NCBI GenBank assembly: GCA_041918615.1
Contig: JAYRVH010000030.1
Span: 124,001-188,000 of the forward strand
Direction of reading: 5' to 3'
Length of the DNA: 64,000 nucleotides
From: JAEUJM01 sp041918615
GTDB lineage: Bacteria > Actinomycetota > Acidimicrobiia > Acidimicrobiales > DATDAH01
Below the pieces are notes generated by a model, which worked only from the letters and a program-made list of their open reading frames with translations, searched no databases and was not told the origin of the DNA. Position 1 is the stretch's first letter; every line of letters starts with the position of its first letter. Positions 54,643-64,000 of the stretch are shown piece after piece. A program made the translations under genes and the position numbers.

Positions 54643-57330
54643 GAGTGCGTGAGAGATCTCGGCAGACGCCGCCGCGCGATCCCGCTCGCGGGCCGGTGGC
54701 CGATCTGGATGGCACTCGCGCTGGGCGCATCCGTGCTCTACGTGATCCTTCCCGTGTCCCCGGTGAGCCAGTTGGTGCTCTACGACGGCGTCGTGCTCGT
54801 CGCGGTGCTCGCGTCGGTCAGTGGCTTCCGCCGGGCCCCCGTCGCCGAGCGACGTCCCTGGTTCTGGAGCAGCCTGGCCATGACGGGCTTCCTCGTCGGC
54901 GAGCTGGCCTGGTGGACCTACGAGCAGCTCGGCATCGATCCGTATCCCTCCGCAGCCGACCTGGTCTTCCTCGCCAGCTACGTCCCGCTCGCCTTCGCGG
55001 CGTCGGCTCTGGGCCGACGGGTCTCGGGTGAGGTCGACCGCGCTGCGTGGATCGATGCCGGCAGCCTGACGCTCGCCGCCGGGCTGGTCGTGTGGAAGAC
55101 CCTCATGGCACCGTACGCGAGCGACGCATCCCTCTCGGGCCTGTACCTGGCCACGACCCTCGCGTACCCCCTCGCCGACCTTCTCGTGCTCGGCTTCGCG
55201 CTTCGCCTGATACTTCTCCGAAGTGCCCGCACGAGAACGGGGTCGCTCTTCACCATCGGGATCGTGTGCACGCTGGCCGCCGACCTGGGGTTCTCCTGGA
55301 TGGACCTGCACGGCACCTACAGCGATGGCGGCCTGGTCGACCTGGCCTGGCTCGTCGGCTACCTGTTCATCGCCGGCGCAGCCGTCGCCGTCGATCGACC
55401 ACCGGTCGGCGCCTGCGGGCCCCCGCAGGAGTCCGATCAAGGACTCGGTCGAGGGCGCCTCGCCGCGGTCCTCGGGGCCCTGGCCGTCCCCCTGGTCGTG
55501 CTCGCCGTCGAGGTGGGCGAGGTGGCGCTCACCACCCCGACCATCGCCATCGCCGTTGCCGGCGCGGTCTCGGTCCTCGTGGCGACCCGCCTGTGGGGGC
55601 TGCTGGGAAGGGCCCGTCGGGTCGAGCAGGCACGCAGCCAGAGCCGCCTCTCCGAGGTGATCCACCACTCGACGGATGCCATCGTGCTTCTCGATGCCGA
55701 GTCATCGGTCACCTACGCCAGCACGGCGTTCGAGGGCCTCACCGGCCGCGACCCGGCAGCCTGCGTGGGCCTGGCGATGGCCACCTGGTTCCCGGAGGGG
55801 GACGGCTCGGGCCTGGCGGGACAGCTCCGGAACACCCTCGCCATGCCGCTCGGAACGGCCGTGCCGGTCGAGACCATCGCCCGCCGTGAAGACGGAGGGC
55901 TCCTGACCTGCGAGGGCACGATCGTCAACCTCCTCGACGACCACGCGGTCGGGGCGATCGTCGTCACCCTGCGCGACGTCACCCTGCGGCGCCAACTCGA
56001 GGCGCAGCTCGAACGACAGGCGTTCCGCGACGAGCTCACGGGCCTGGCGAACCGCTCGCTCTTCGTCGACCGTGTCTCCCACGCCCTCGAACGGTTCCGA
56101 CGCGACCCCACCGCCGGCGTCGCCGTCCTCTTCATCGATCTCGATGACTTCAAGGCCGTGAACGACGGGATGGGCCACGGTGCCGGTGACGAGCTGCTCG
56201 CCGGGGTGGCCCAGCGCCTGCAGGCCTGCGTGCGCCCCGGCGACACCGTCGCCCGACTCGGCGGCGACGAGTTCGCCGTCCTCATCGAGGACATGGCGGA
56301 CGAGGCACTGGCCGAGGATCTCGCCGATCGCATCACCGAGGTGCTGCGACTCCCGATCTCGATCGTCGACCTCGACATCGGGGTGCCCGCGAGCGTCGGG
56401 GTCGCCTTCGGGTCGACCGGCACCACCGTCGAATCGCTGATGCGGGATGCCGACACCGCCATGTACCGGGCCAAGGCGCTCGGCAAGGGACGGGTCGCGG
56501 TGTTCGACGACTCGCTCCGCGCCGACGCCGCCGAGCTCCTGGCGATGAAGGTCGAGCTCCCGAAGGCCCTGGAGGACGACCAGTTCCGCCTCGCCTACCA
56601 GCCCATCCTCGATGTCGCCGACCAGGCGATCAGCGGCTTCGAGGCGCTGGTCCGATGGGACCACCCCGTGCGCGGTGAGGTCCCGCCACTCGAGTTCATC
56701 CCCACCGCGGAACGCACCGGCATGATCGTCGACCTGGGCTGCTGGGTGCTCGAGACCGCGTGCCGTCAGGCCGCCGAGTGGAACCACGACGCGGCCCGCC
56801 CCCTGTCGATGAGCGTCAACGTGTCCCCCGTCCAGCTTCGCGAGCCCGGGTTCCTCGATGACGTCCGTGGGGCCCTCGGGGCCGCCGGGCTGGCACCCGA
56901 GCGACTCACCCTGGAGATCACCGAGTCGGTGCTCATCGATCCGGCCCGCGTGGAGCCGATCTTCGAGGCGCTCCGAGTCATGGGGGTCGGCATCGCGATC
57001 GACGACTTCGGGACGGGCTACTCGTCGCTCTCCTACCTCAAGCACTTCCCCATCACCTCGGTCAAGATCGACCGGGCCTTCGTGGCCGACCTCACCGATC
57101 GGGGCGACGTCGGCGTGGTCCGCAGCATCATCGCCCTGGCGGACACGATGGCCCTCACGACCGTCGCCGAGGGCGTCGAGACCGCCGAGCAGCTCGGCGT
57201 GCTCGGGGTTCTTTCCTGTGGCCTCGCCCAGGGCTTCTACCTCGGCCGGCCGCAGTCGGCGGGCGACATCGACGCCCTCCTCCAACGCCGCGCCGACATC
57301 GTCGAAGACCTCGCAGACCTGGCGCGGTAG
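54640..57330 (+). CDS. membrane-sensor PAS-GGDEF-EAL c-di-GMP enzyme
   Basis: 896 residues from ATG 54640, or 893 from GTG 54649. The multi-helix membrane domain (about 20-330) shares motifs with the protein at 36970-39324: 'WWTYE', 'PSAADLVF', 'LAYPLAD', 'AADLGFSW', 'GYLFIA'. A PAS domain follows (about 345-450, 'HHSTDAIVLLDAESSV'), then GGDEF (about 465-625, 'RLGGDEFAVLIED') and EAL (about 640-885, 'FEALVRWDHP', 'LEITES', 'DDFGTGYSS', 'EGVET'). Both catalytic sites look intact. Immediately follows kgd, but with its own promoter candidate. Confidence 0.95.
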   Translation: MECVRDLGRRRRAIPLAGRWPIWMALALGASVLYVILPVSPVSQLVLYDGVVLVAVLASVSGFRRAPVAERRPWFWSSLAMTGFLVGELAWWTYEQLGIDPYPSAADLVFLASYVPLAFAASALGRRVSGEVDRAAWIDAGSLTLAAGLVVWKTLMAPYASDASLSGLYLATTLAYPLADLLVLGFALRLILLRSARTRTGSLFTIGIVCTLAADLGFSWMDLHGTYSDGGLVDLAWLVGYLFIAGAAVAVDRPPVGACGPPQESDQGLGRGRLAAVLGALAVPLVVLAVEVGEVALTTPTIAIAVAGAVSVLVATRLWGLLGRARRVEQARSQSRLSEVIHHSTDAIVLLDAESSVTYASTAFEGLTGRDPAACVGLAMATWFPEGDGSGLAGQLRNTLAMPLGTAVPVETIARREDGGLLTCEGTIVNLLDDHAVGAIVVTLRDVTLRRQLEAQLERQAFRDELTGLANRSLFVDRVSHALERFRRDPTAGVAVLFIDLDDFKAVNDGMGHGAGDELLAGVAQRLQACVRPGDTVARLGGDEFAVLIEDMADEALAEDLADRITEVLRLPISIVDLDIGVPASVGVAFGSTGTTVESLMRDADTAMYRAKALGKGRVAVFDDSLRADAAELLAMKVELPKALEDDQFRLAYQPILDVADQAISGFEALVRWDHPVRGEVPPLEFIPTAERTGMIVDLGCWVLETACRQAAEWNHDAARPLSMSVNVSPVQLREPGFLDDVRGALGAAGLAPERLTLEITESVLIDPARVEPIFEALRVMGVGIAIDDFGTGYSSLSYLKHFPITSVKIDRAFVADLTDRGDVGVVRSIIALADTMALTTVAEGVETAEQLGVLGVLSCGLAQGFYLGRPQSAGDIDALLQRRADIVEDLADLAR

Positions 57331-57354
57331 ACCGCTCGGGCGGCAAGCCCGGGC

Positions 57355-58698
57355 TCAGCTCAGCAGGTCGCGGGCCACGGCGTCCCAGAGCTCGGTGGAG
57401 AGGTGGAGCGACTCCACGTCGACGCGTTCGTCGTTGCCGTGGAACATGGTGGCGAAGTCCTCGATGGTGAGGCGCTCGCTGAACAGGCCGAACCCGTAGG
57501 CGGGCACACCCCGACGGCGGAAGAAGCGCCCGTCGGTGGCCCCCACCGTCATGAACGGCACCAGGGCGCTCTCGGCATACCAACGGGGGGTGAGCCGGGA
57601 GAGGCTGTCCCACAGGGGCGTCTCGATGGCCGAGGCCGACGACGGATCGTCGCTGGTGACCGTCACCTCGACGCGGTCGGACAGATCACCGAGCGCGTCG
57701 TCGAGCATGGCCAGGATGTCGGCGGTGCGCTGTCCGGGCAGCGTCCGGATGTCCACCTCGAGCTCGACCTCATCGGGGATCACGTTGATCTTGGTGCCGC
57801 CGTGCATCACCGTGGGCGCCATGGTGGTGTGGGTGCAGGCGTGGAACTGGCGGGCCATGCCGAGGGGCAGCAGGTCGAGCGCGCCCAGCAGCCGATCGGG
57901 GTCGAGTAGCGGCGCCACCAGCTCGTCGGGGTAGTCCATGCCCTCGAGGAAGGCCCGCCAGATGTCATGGATCTGCGTGGCGGGCTCGTACTCGGCGATG
58001 CGGCAGACCACCTCGGCCGCCGTTACGAGTGCATTGTCGGTCTTGAACGGCTGGGAGCCGTGCCCCGGCGTGCCGGTGACCTTCAGCCGGACGCCGTGGA
58101 GGCCCTTCTCGCCCACGATCACCGGCAGCTTGAGGCCTGTGGGCGAGGGGATGGGGATGCCGCCCGACTCGGTGATCACGTAGTCGGCCTGCACCGCGTC
58201 GAGCTCATGGTCGAGCAGATGGGCGGCACCGTAGGACCCGTCCGCCTCCTCGTCGGCCACCGCCAGGTAGACGAGCGTGCCCTTGGGCCGGAAGCCGTCG
58301 CGGGCGAGGTACTTGAAGGCGGTGGCCATCGACGCGGTGAGGTTCAACATGTCGACCGCGCCCCGCCCCCATACCTCGCCGTCGACCAATTCGCCCCCGA
58401 AGGGGTCGCGGCTCCATCCCGACGGCGTCACCGGAACCACGTCGGTGTGGCCCATGAGCAGGAGCGTCGGCGCCTCGGGGTCGGTGCCCTCGATGCGACC
58501 CACCAGGCTGGTTCGACCTGGCGCGGACTCGTAGCGTTCGAGGTCGAGGCCGGGGCCTTCGAGGTAGGTCTCGATCACATCCGCGCTGCGTACCTCCTGG
58601 CCGGAAGTGACCTGCCCGTCGTTGACGCACTCGTTGCGGATCAGGTGCTGAAGGAGATCGGTGACCTCGGGAGCGAGCAACTCTGGGGCGGGAAGCAC
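57355..58698 (-). CDS. M20 family metallopeptidase (dipeptidase/deacylase)
   Basis: 447 residues from GTG 58698. Zinc ligands and catalysis: 'MGHTDVVPV' (His, Asp), 'GRGAVDML' (bridging Asp), 'ADEEADG' (Glu-Glu) and C-terminal 'FHGNDERV' (His). Lid/dimerisation domain in the middle ('GTPGHGSQPF'). Broad family; amino-acid N-deacylase or dipeptidase likely. No signal peptide, so cytoplasmic. Confidence 0.93.
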   Translation of the reverse strand: MLPAPELLAPEVTDLLQHLIRNECVNDGQVTSGQEVRSADVIETYLEGPGLDLERYESAPGRTSLVGRIEGTDPEAPTLLLMGHTDVVPVTPSGWSRDPFGGELVDGEVWGRGAVDMLNLTASMATAFKYLARDGFRPKGTLVYLAVADEEADGSYGAAHLLDHELDAVQADYVITESGGIPIPSPTGLKLPVIVGEKGLHGVRLKVTGTPGHGSQPFKTDNALVTAAEVVCRIAEYEPATQIHDIWRAFLEGMDYPDELVAPLLDPDRLLGALDLLPLGMARQFHACTHTTMAPTVMHGGTKINVIPDEVELEVDIRTLPGQRTADILAMLDDALGDLSDRVEVTVTSDDPSSASAIETPLWDSLSRLTPRWYAESALVPFMTVGATDGRFFRRRGVPAYGFGLFSERLTIEDFATMFHGNDERVDVESLHLSTELWDAVARDLLS

Positions 58699-58735
58699 GG
58701 CCCCAGGGTAGGGCGGGGACGTGGGGCGTGAGGTC

Positions 58736-58814
58736 GGTGAGCGAGGGGCGAGCGAGCCCTGACGGCAGCGATGAGCGACCGCGAAGAGCCAAAAGCGCGG
58801 AGATCGCGCGCTGA
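58736..58814 (+). repeat. second copy of the 30-bp leader-peptide repeat, upstream of the NYN-S1 gene
   Basis: 58736-58765 matches 19196-19167 at 28 of 30 positions. GTG 58737 opens a 25-residue frame starting VSEGRASPDG that stops at 58814, 20 bases before the NYN-S1 ATG. Same orientation relative to the downstream gene as at smc. Confidence 0.7.
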
Positions 58815-58834
58815 GGTGGTTGACTTGGGCGGTC

Positions 58835-60022
58835 ATGGCATCGACTCACGTCGTGGTCGACGGCTCGAACATCGCCACCGAAGGCCGCTCCACTCCCAGT
58901 CTGAATCAACTCGACGAAGCCGTGCGGGCGTTCCTCAGCGAACACCCGCACGACAAGCTGACGGTCGTCTGCGACGCCACCTTCGGGCATCGCATCGACC
59001 CGTCAGAGCGCGCCGCGTTCGACGAGGCCATCGCCAACAACGAGATGGTCACACCGCCCGCGGGCGCGATCGGTCGAGGCGACGCCTTCGTGCTCGAGAT
59101 CGCCGAGCGCGCCGGCGCGGTCGTGTTGTCCAACGACTCGTTCCAGGAGTTCCACGGCACCCACACGTGGCTGTTCGACGAGGGTCGCCTCATGGGCGGC
59201 AAGCCCGTCCCCGACGTCGGGTGGGTGTTCCTCTACCGCTCCCCCGTGCGCGGCGCCACCAGCCAACGGTCGGTGCGAGAGGCCCGCAAGCGCTCGGAGC
59301 CGGGCGCCGAGTCACCGGCGTCCACGCAGCGGCGGAGCCGGGGGGGCCGCGGCAGGGGGAGCGGCAGTGGCGGGTCGCGTGACGACGCCCCCCAGCCGGC
59401 AGCCGAGTCGGCCAAGAAGGCCGACGGACGATCGGGGGCCTCCAGCAGAGGTGGTGGTCGCTCCCCGTCGACGCGGGCGCCAGACCAGAAGCCGCCGGCA
59501 GAGACGCCCGCCAAGCGCGTCAGCGTGAACAAGACCAACGATCCGCTGCCCTTCATCGAGTTCGTGGCGAACCACCCGGTGGGCAGCACCGTGTCGGGCG
59601 AGGTCGAGCGGTTCTCGTCGCACGGCGCCTACGTGCTCGCCGGCGGCGCCCGCTGCTACCTGTCGCTCAAATCGCTCGGCGACCCGCCACCGCGCAGCGC
59701 CCGCGATGTGGTCGAGCGCGGCGAGGTGCGCGACTTCGTCGTCCTGTCGTTCGAGACCCCCCGGCGCGGCATCGACCTGATCCTGCCGGGCCTGCCCGAC
59801 ACGCCCGCGCCCCCGTCGCCCGAGGAAGAGACCGCCGAGGCGGCATCGGCACGACGGTCCGCCACCCGAAAGGCCACGAAGGGGGCGCCGAAATCGGCGG
59901 CCGCCCCCCTGCCGAAGGAACCACGGGGCGACGGCGTGCAGGATGCACCGACCAAGAAGAAGAAGGGCGGCCTCGCCGAGGCCGCCAAGAAGCTGTCACA
60001 GCGCGTCGCCCGCAAGCGCTGA
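58835..60022 (+). CDS. NYN/PIN-like ribonuclease domain fused to an S1 RNA-binding domain
   Basis: 395 residues. N-terminal Zc3h12a-type NYN nuclease (about 1-145) with acidic positions in 'VVVDGSN' (Asp9), 'VVCDATFGHR', 'IGRGDAFVLEIA' and 'LSNDSFQEF'. A long Arg/Gly/Ser-rich basic linker (150-240) leads to an S1-type OB domain (about 243-325, 'GSTVSGEVERFSSHGAYV', 'CYLSLKSL'), then a Lys/Ala-rich tail. Predicted to bind and cleave RNA; target unknown. ATG 58835 chosen because it begins at the conserved strand; a GTG/ATG slightly upstream cannot be excluded. Confidence 0.85.
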   Translation: MASTHVVVDGSNIATEGRSTPSLNQLDEAVRAFLSEHPHDKLTVVCDATFGHRIDPSERAAFDEAIANNEMVTPPAGAIGRGDAFVLEIAERAGAVVLSNDSFQEFHGTHTWLFDEGRLMGGKPVPDVGWVFLYRSPVRGATSQRSVREARKRSEPGAESPASTQRRSRGGRGRGSGSGGSRDDAPQPAAESAKKADGRSGASSRGGGRSPSTRAPDQKPPAETPAKRVSVNKTNDPLPFIEFVANHPVGSTVSGEVERFSSHGAYVLAGGARCYLSLKSLGDPPPRSARDVVERGEVRDFVVLSFETPRRGIDLILPGLPDTPAPPSPEEETAEAASARRSATRKATKGAPKSAAAPLPKEPRGDGVQDAPTKKKKGGLAEAAKKLSQRVARKR

Positions 60023-60147
60023 CGGGGCGACGCCCCGGCTGAGCGGGTCGTTCCCCCGGTTCGGTTTCCAGAACCGCCCGATGAGGGGCCGACGGACCAG
60101 TCGGGAACCGTCGCCACCCGCTCGGTCGCGAACCCGTTCTGAGGGGC

Positions 60148-60164
60148 GAGGGGCTTCGCCCCTC
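60148..60164 (+). other. short hairpin in the ettA leader
   Basis: GAGGGGC (60148-60154) pairs with GCCCCTC (60158-60164), 3-base loop, 20 bases before the ettA ATG and just ahead of its AGGGAGG. Could terminate the NYN-S1 transcript or modulate ettA initiation. Otherwise 60023-60184 shows nothing. Confidence 0.35.
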
Positions 60165-60184
60165 TCGCGATAGACAGGGAGGCC

Positions 60185-61897
<1,713 letters not shown>

Positions 61898-62200
61898 CGA
61901 AGGCCGGCAGCCGTCGCCGACCCCACCGAGCAGCCGATGTCAAGGTCCCGAGGCCGAGGATCTGGACGAGGGCGCCATCGTGGTCCACCGAGGACCTCGA
62001 CTGCCTGGCCGGGGCGCTTCGTCGCCTTCAGGCACGCCTGCGGGTACCCGGGAGGATCGAACCCGTGACCTACCCACTCGACTGGCGCGGCTTGCCGCAG
62101 GAGGGGGCGGCTCGGACGCGGGGTGAGCAACGACCGCTCACCCCCCATCGGAACACGTCACTCGCTCATCAGTCGACCACAACGGCCGACAGGAGGGGCC
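61898..62200. other. 303-base intergenic region with a tRNA-like 3' fragment
   Basis: On the minus strand 62071-62045 reads GGTCACGGGTTCGATCCTCC, like a tRNA variable loop plus T-arm, but the T stem does not close properly and no matching D or anticodon arms or acceptor are found. Possibly an attachment-site remnant. Also holds the hairpin at 62120-62144. No gene seen. Confidence 0.35.
62120..62144. terminator. 9-bp hairpin downstream of ettA
   Basis: GGGGTGAGC (62120-62128) pairs with GCTCACCCC (62136-62144) around a 7-base loop, 57 bases before the next gene. Plausible intrinsic terminator or leader structure. Confidence 0.5.
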
Positions 62201-62575
62201 ATGGCAACGAAGACGGCCGCCAAGCCCCGAGCCACCACGTCCACCTCGACCCGGAGCCGGGGCACCAACCGACGAGCCAAGCCGACGAAGCGGTGGACGA
62301 GTCGGGCCGTGGTTCGCGGCATCGAAGCGGGCAGCTCGGTGAGCTGCGTGTGGTGCGGGCAGCAGATCAAGTTCAAGGCGAAGGTCCGCCTGCAACAGGT
62401 GATCTGCAACGTGTACGTGAAGGGCGCCTGGAGCCGGGTCGAGCACTTCCACGCCGACTGCTACGACGAGGCGGGCAACCCCCATGGCGAGCCCGAGGTG
62501 TCGTCGGCTACGAACCCGCGCCGGGCCGCGGCAACGCCCGCAGACGCTCGGCCAGCGCGAGCTCCAACGGCCTGA
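62201..62575 (+). CDS. basic small protein with CxxC/HxxxC zinc-finger-like core
   Basis: 124 residues from ATG 62201 (AGGAGG upstream). Lys/Arg/Thr-rich N-terminal tail (1-50), then 'CVWCGQQIKF' and 'EHFHADCYD' forming a likely zinc site, and an Ala/Pro-rich tail. Layout suggests nucleic-acid binding. The last 68 bases overlap the convergent lipoprotein gene. Family not recognised. Confidence 0.65.
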   Translation: MATKTAAKPRATTSTSTRSRGTNRRAKPTKRWTSRAVVRGIEAGSSVSCVWCGQQIKFKAKVRLQQVICNVYVKGAWSRVEHFHADCYDEAGNPHGEPEVSSATNPRRAAATPADARPARAPTA

Positions 62576-63245
62576 CGATCGGGAACCTGTCGCCCACCGG
62601 GCCGGTGACGGCCAGGCTCGATACGTAGGGGCCGTTGATCGCCACCAGCAGCACGGTGTCGTCGCGTCCCAGTTCGTTGCGCCCGCGCACCAGGATTGCC
62701 GCCGCGTTCGTACCGAGATCGGGGATCGGGAGCCCGCCCAGCACCCTTCGTGTCACCAGGCCGCCGTTGGGGTCGGGCTGGGCCCAGGGTGTCGTGCACG
62801 AGCCGGCCAGAGCGCCGAAGCGCTGACCGAGCACGGTGGCCTCGGGGTCTGGCATGGCGGTCACCGTCTGCGTGACCGCGTAGCGGTCGACCCGGAACTG
62901 CGAGATCCGGCCGATGGTGGGCCCCAGTTGCGCACGGATGTCCTGCCCGCAGATCTGGATGCGCTGGCCCTCGCTGACGGCGCTGAAGTCGCCCCCGAGC
63001 AGGATGGGCTCGACCTCGTCGGGCGACGGGAAGTCGTTCGCCGTCAGTAGGCCCGGGGTGAGGTCGACCTCGGCCAACTGGGCCGCGGTGGCGATCGGGA
63101 CGGTGGTGACCGTCGTCGTGGTCGCGGCCCGGGCGCCGGTGTCGGCCCCGTCCGAACCACTGCTGCACCCGGCGAGCGCAAAGGCGGCCACCGCGGCCAC
63201 CGCCAACAGCAGCGCACCGACGTGTCGAGGCCCGGGAGCGCTCAC
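62508..63245 (-). CDS. putative lipoprotein
   Basis: 245 residues from GTG 63245, overlapping the cysC stop (GTGA). Lipobox 'FALAGCSS' (Cys about 27) after a hydrophobic leader; Ser/Thr-rich linker; mature domain of about 190 residues with two Cys ('ICGQD', 'GSCTTPW') that may form a disulphide, resembling extracytoplasmic sensor-type domains of actinobacteria. Function unknown. Third gene of the cysN-cysC unit. Confidence 0.8.
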   Translation of the reverse strand: MSAPGPRHVGALLLAVAAVAAFALAGCSSGSDGADTGARAATTTTVTTVPIATAAQLAEVDLTPGLLTANDFPSPDEVEPILLGGDFSAVSEGQRIQICGQDIRAQLGPTIGRISQFRVDRYAVTQTVTAMPDPEATVLGQRFGALAGSCTTPWAQPDPNGGLVTRRVLGGLPIPDLGTNAAAILVRGRNELGRDDTVLLVAINGPYVSSLAVTGPVGDRFPIVRPLELALAERLRALPRPGAGS

Positions 63246-63838
63246 GCCCCGTGGGCGATGAGGTCGAGTACGGCCCGGGCGCAGTCCTCGACCGTGGCCA
63301 GGGCGGGGGTGAGCTCGAGATCCGGGCTGGTGGGTGGCTCGTAGGGGTCGTCGATGCCCGTGAACCCGAGGATCTCGCCCGCCCGCGCCTTGGCGTAGAG
63401 GCCCTTGGGGTCACGTCGCTCGCACTCATCGATGGGTGTGTTCACGAACACCTCCACGAACCGCAGTCCCGCGGCATCGTGTGCAGCCCGGGCCCGCTCG
63501 CGGTCGGCGCGGTAGGGGCTGATCAGGGGTACCAGCGTCACGACGCCAGCGTCGGCGAAGAGCCGGGCGACCTCGCCGACCCGGCGCACGTTCTCGCTCC
63601 GCTCGGCGGCGCCGAAGCCGAGATCGCCGTTCAGGCCGTGACGCAGGTTGTCGCCGTCGAGCAGGTAGGCCGGGACACCGGCCTCGAGCAGGCGGCGCTC
63701 GACGGCCGCCGCCACCGTCGACTTCCCCGACCCCGACAGCCCGGTGAGCCAGACGGTGACGCCGGTCACGCCGAGGGCCTCCCAGCGATCGCGCCGCGGC
63801 AGGTCCGAGTCGTGCCACACGACGTTCTCGCTGACCAT
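63242..63838 (-). CDS. cysC: adenylylsulfate kinase
   Basis: 198 residues. P-loop 'GLSGSGKST', 'LLDGDNLRHGLNGDLGF', 'FVEVFVNTPIDECERRDPKGLY' and 'GIDDPYEPP' are APS-kinase hallmarks. Phosphorylates APS to PAPS. Nine bases downstream of cysN, so the two steps of sulfate activation are cotranscribed. Confidence 0.97.
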   Translation of the reverse strand: MVSENVVWHDSDLPRRDRWEALGVTGVTVWLTGLSGSGKSTVAAAVERRLLEAGVPAYLLDGDNLRHGLNGDLGFGAAERSENVRRVGEVARLFADAGVVTLVPLISPYRADRERARAAHDAAGLRFVEVFVNTPIDECERRDPKGLYAKARAGEILGFTGIDDPYEPPTSPDLELTPALATVEDCARAVLDLIAHGA

Positions 63839-63847
63839 GGCCGGAGG

Positions 63848-64000
63848 TTAGGTCGTCGGACCCAGGATCATGCCCGCGCCCACGGTCTCGTTCGTGGCCT
63901 CGTCGATCAGCACGAAGCTCCCGGTGGTGCGGTTGCGCCGGTACTCGTCGAAGAAGAGCGGGGCGGTGGTCCGGAGGCTCACGCGCCCGATCTCGTTGAG
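63848..64000 (-). CDS. cysN: sulfate adenylyltransferase large subunit, C-terminal fragment
   Basis: The last 50 residues before TAA at 63850-63848; the rest lies beyond the window. 'LNEIGRVSLRTTAPLFFDEY' and 'TGSFVLIDEATNETVGAGMI' are the conserved C-terminal segments of CysN. GTPase subunit that drives APS formation with CysD. Confidence 0.92.
   Translation of the reverse strand, partial: LNEIGRVSLRTTAPLFFDEYRRNRTTGSFVLIDEATNETVGAGMILGPTT

Noticed and set aside
62041..62100. functional tRNA gene on the minus strand
   Set aside because: Only a T-arm-like piece; T stem mismatched and no acceptor, D or anticodon arm of proper geometry.

Overview
The window is a dense, high-GC chromosomal segment from an actinobacterium. 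Acidimicrobiia or a relative is my best guess. The evidence is the rpsP-khpA-rimM-trmD-rplS-yraN-comM order without lepB/rnhB, a mycobacterial-type 2-oxoglutarate decarboxylase (Kgd), an MprAB-PepD-like regulator/protease operon, a SepIVA-like septation protein, a MhuD-like haem oxygenase, an HRDC-bearing UvrD, GTP-dependent PEP carboxykinase and frequent GTG/TTG starts. Most of it is core genome; no prophage, CRISPR array, rRNA or convincing tRNA was seen.

Layout. 1-7435: a minus-strand information-processing block (comM partial, yraN, rplS, trmD, rimM, khpA, rpsP, ffh, ftsY). 7465-10811: htrA, sensor kinase and response regulator. 10931-15037: plus-strand mtnA, then moxR/DUF58/VWA. 15100-28935: a long minus-strand run: cytochrome-b-like gene, smc, mutM, rnc, acpP, an inserted vapBC module, plsX, rpmF, DUF177, sepIVA-like, coaD, zinc ribbon, recG, fakA-like. 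29127-33315: plus-strand rpmB, cold-shock-like gene, pckG, an orphan antitoxin, a fasciclin protein and an ECF sigma factor. 33305-35706 is a small genomic scrapyard: a truncated anti-sigma gene butts against a decayed restriction-helicase gene, followed by IS-like repeats and a frameshifted DUF222-HNH gene. 35900-64000 is mostly metabolism and signalling: mhuD-like, two GGDEF-EAL proteins, Fe-ADH, PIG-L deacetylase, CoA racemase, alpha/beta hydrolase, galT-galK, uvrD2, xthA, kgd, M20 peptidase, a NYN-S1 ribonuclease-like fusion, ettA and cysC/cysN.

The most unusual signal is a set of short repeats that carry their own translation start. Three exact 56-bp copies lie between rpsP and khpA; each encodes a 19-residue peptide whose stop overlaps the next start (ATGA), giving a relay of coupled mini-ORFs. 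Two exact 78-bp (26-codon) copies sit in the N-terminus of a CoA racemase, again at an ATGA junction, and a diverged copy lies upstream of fakA. A third family (30 bp, two copies) encodes the start of a leader peptide just upstream of smc and of the NYN-S1 gene. The families are unrelated in most of their sequence, but all put a Shine-Dalgarno/start module at a gene boundary.

Many genes at the head of transcription units show a TAnnnT box 6-9 nt before the start codon and no ribosome binding site, which points to widespread leaderless mRNAs. The two c-di-GMP enzymes show the same 6-nt spacing but with a GCCGATA-like box, suggesting a shared alternative sigma factor. rnc has no ATG/GTG/TTG start and probably begins at a CTG overlapping the acpP stop.
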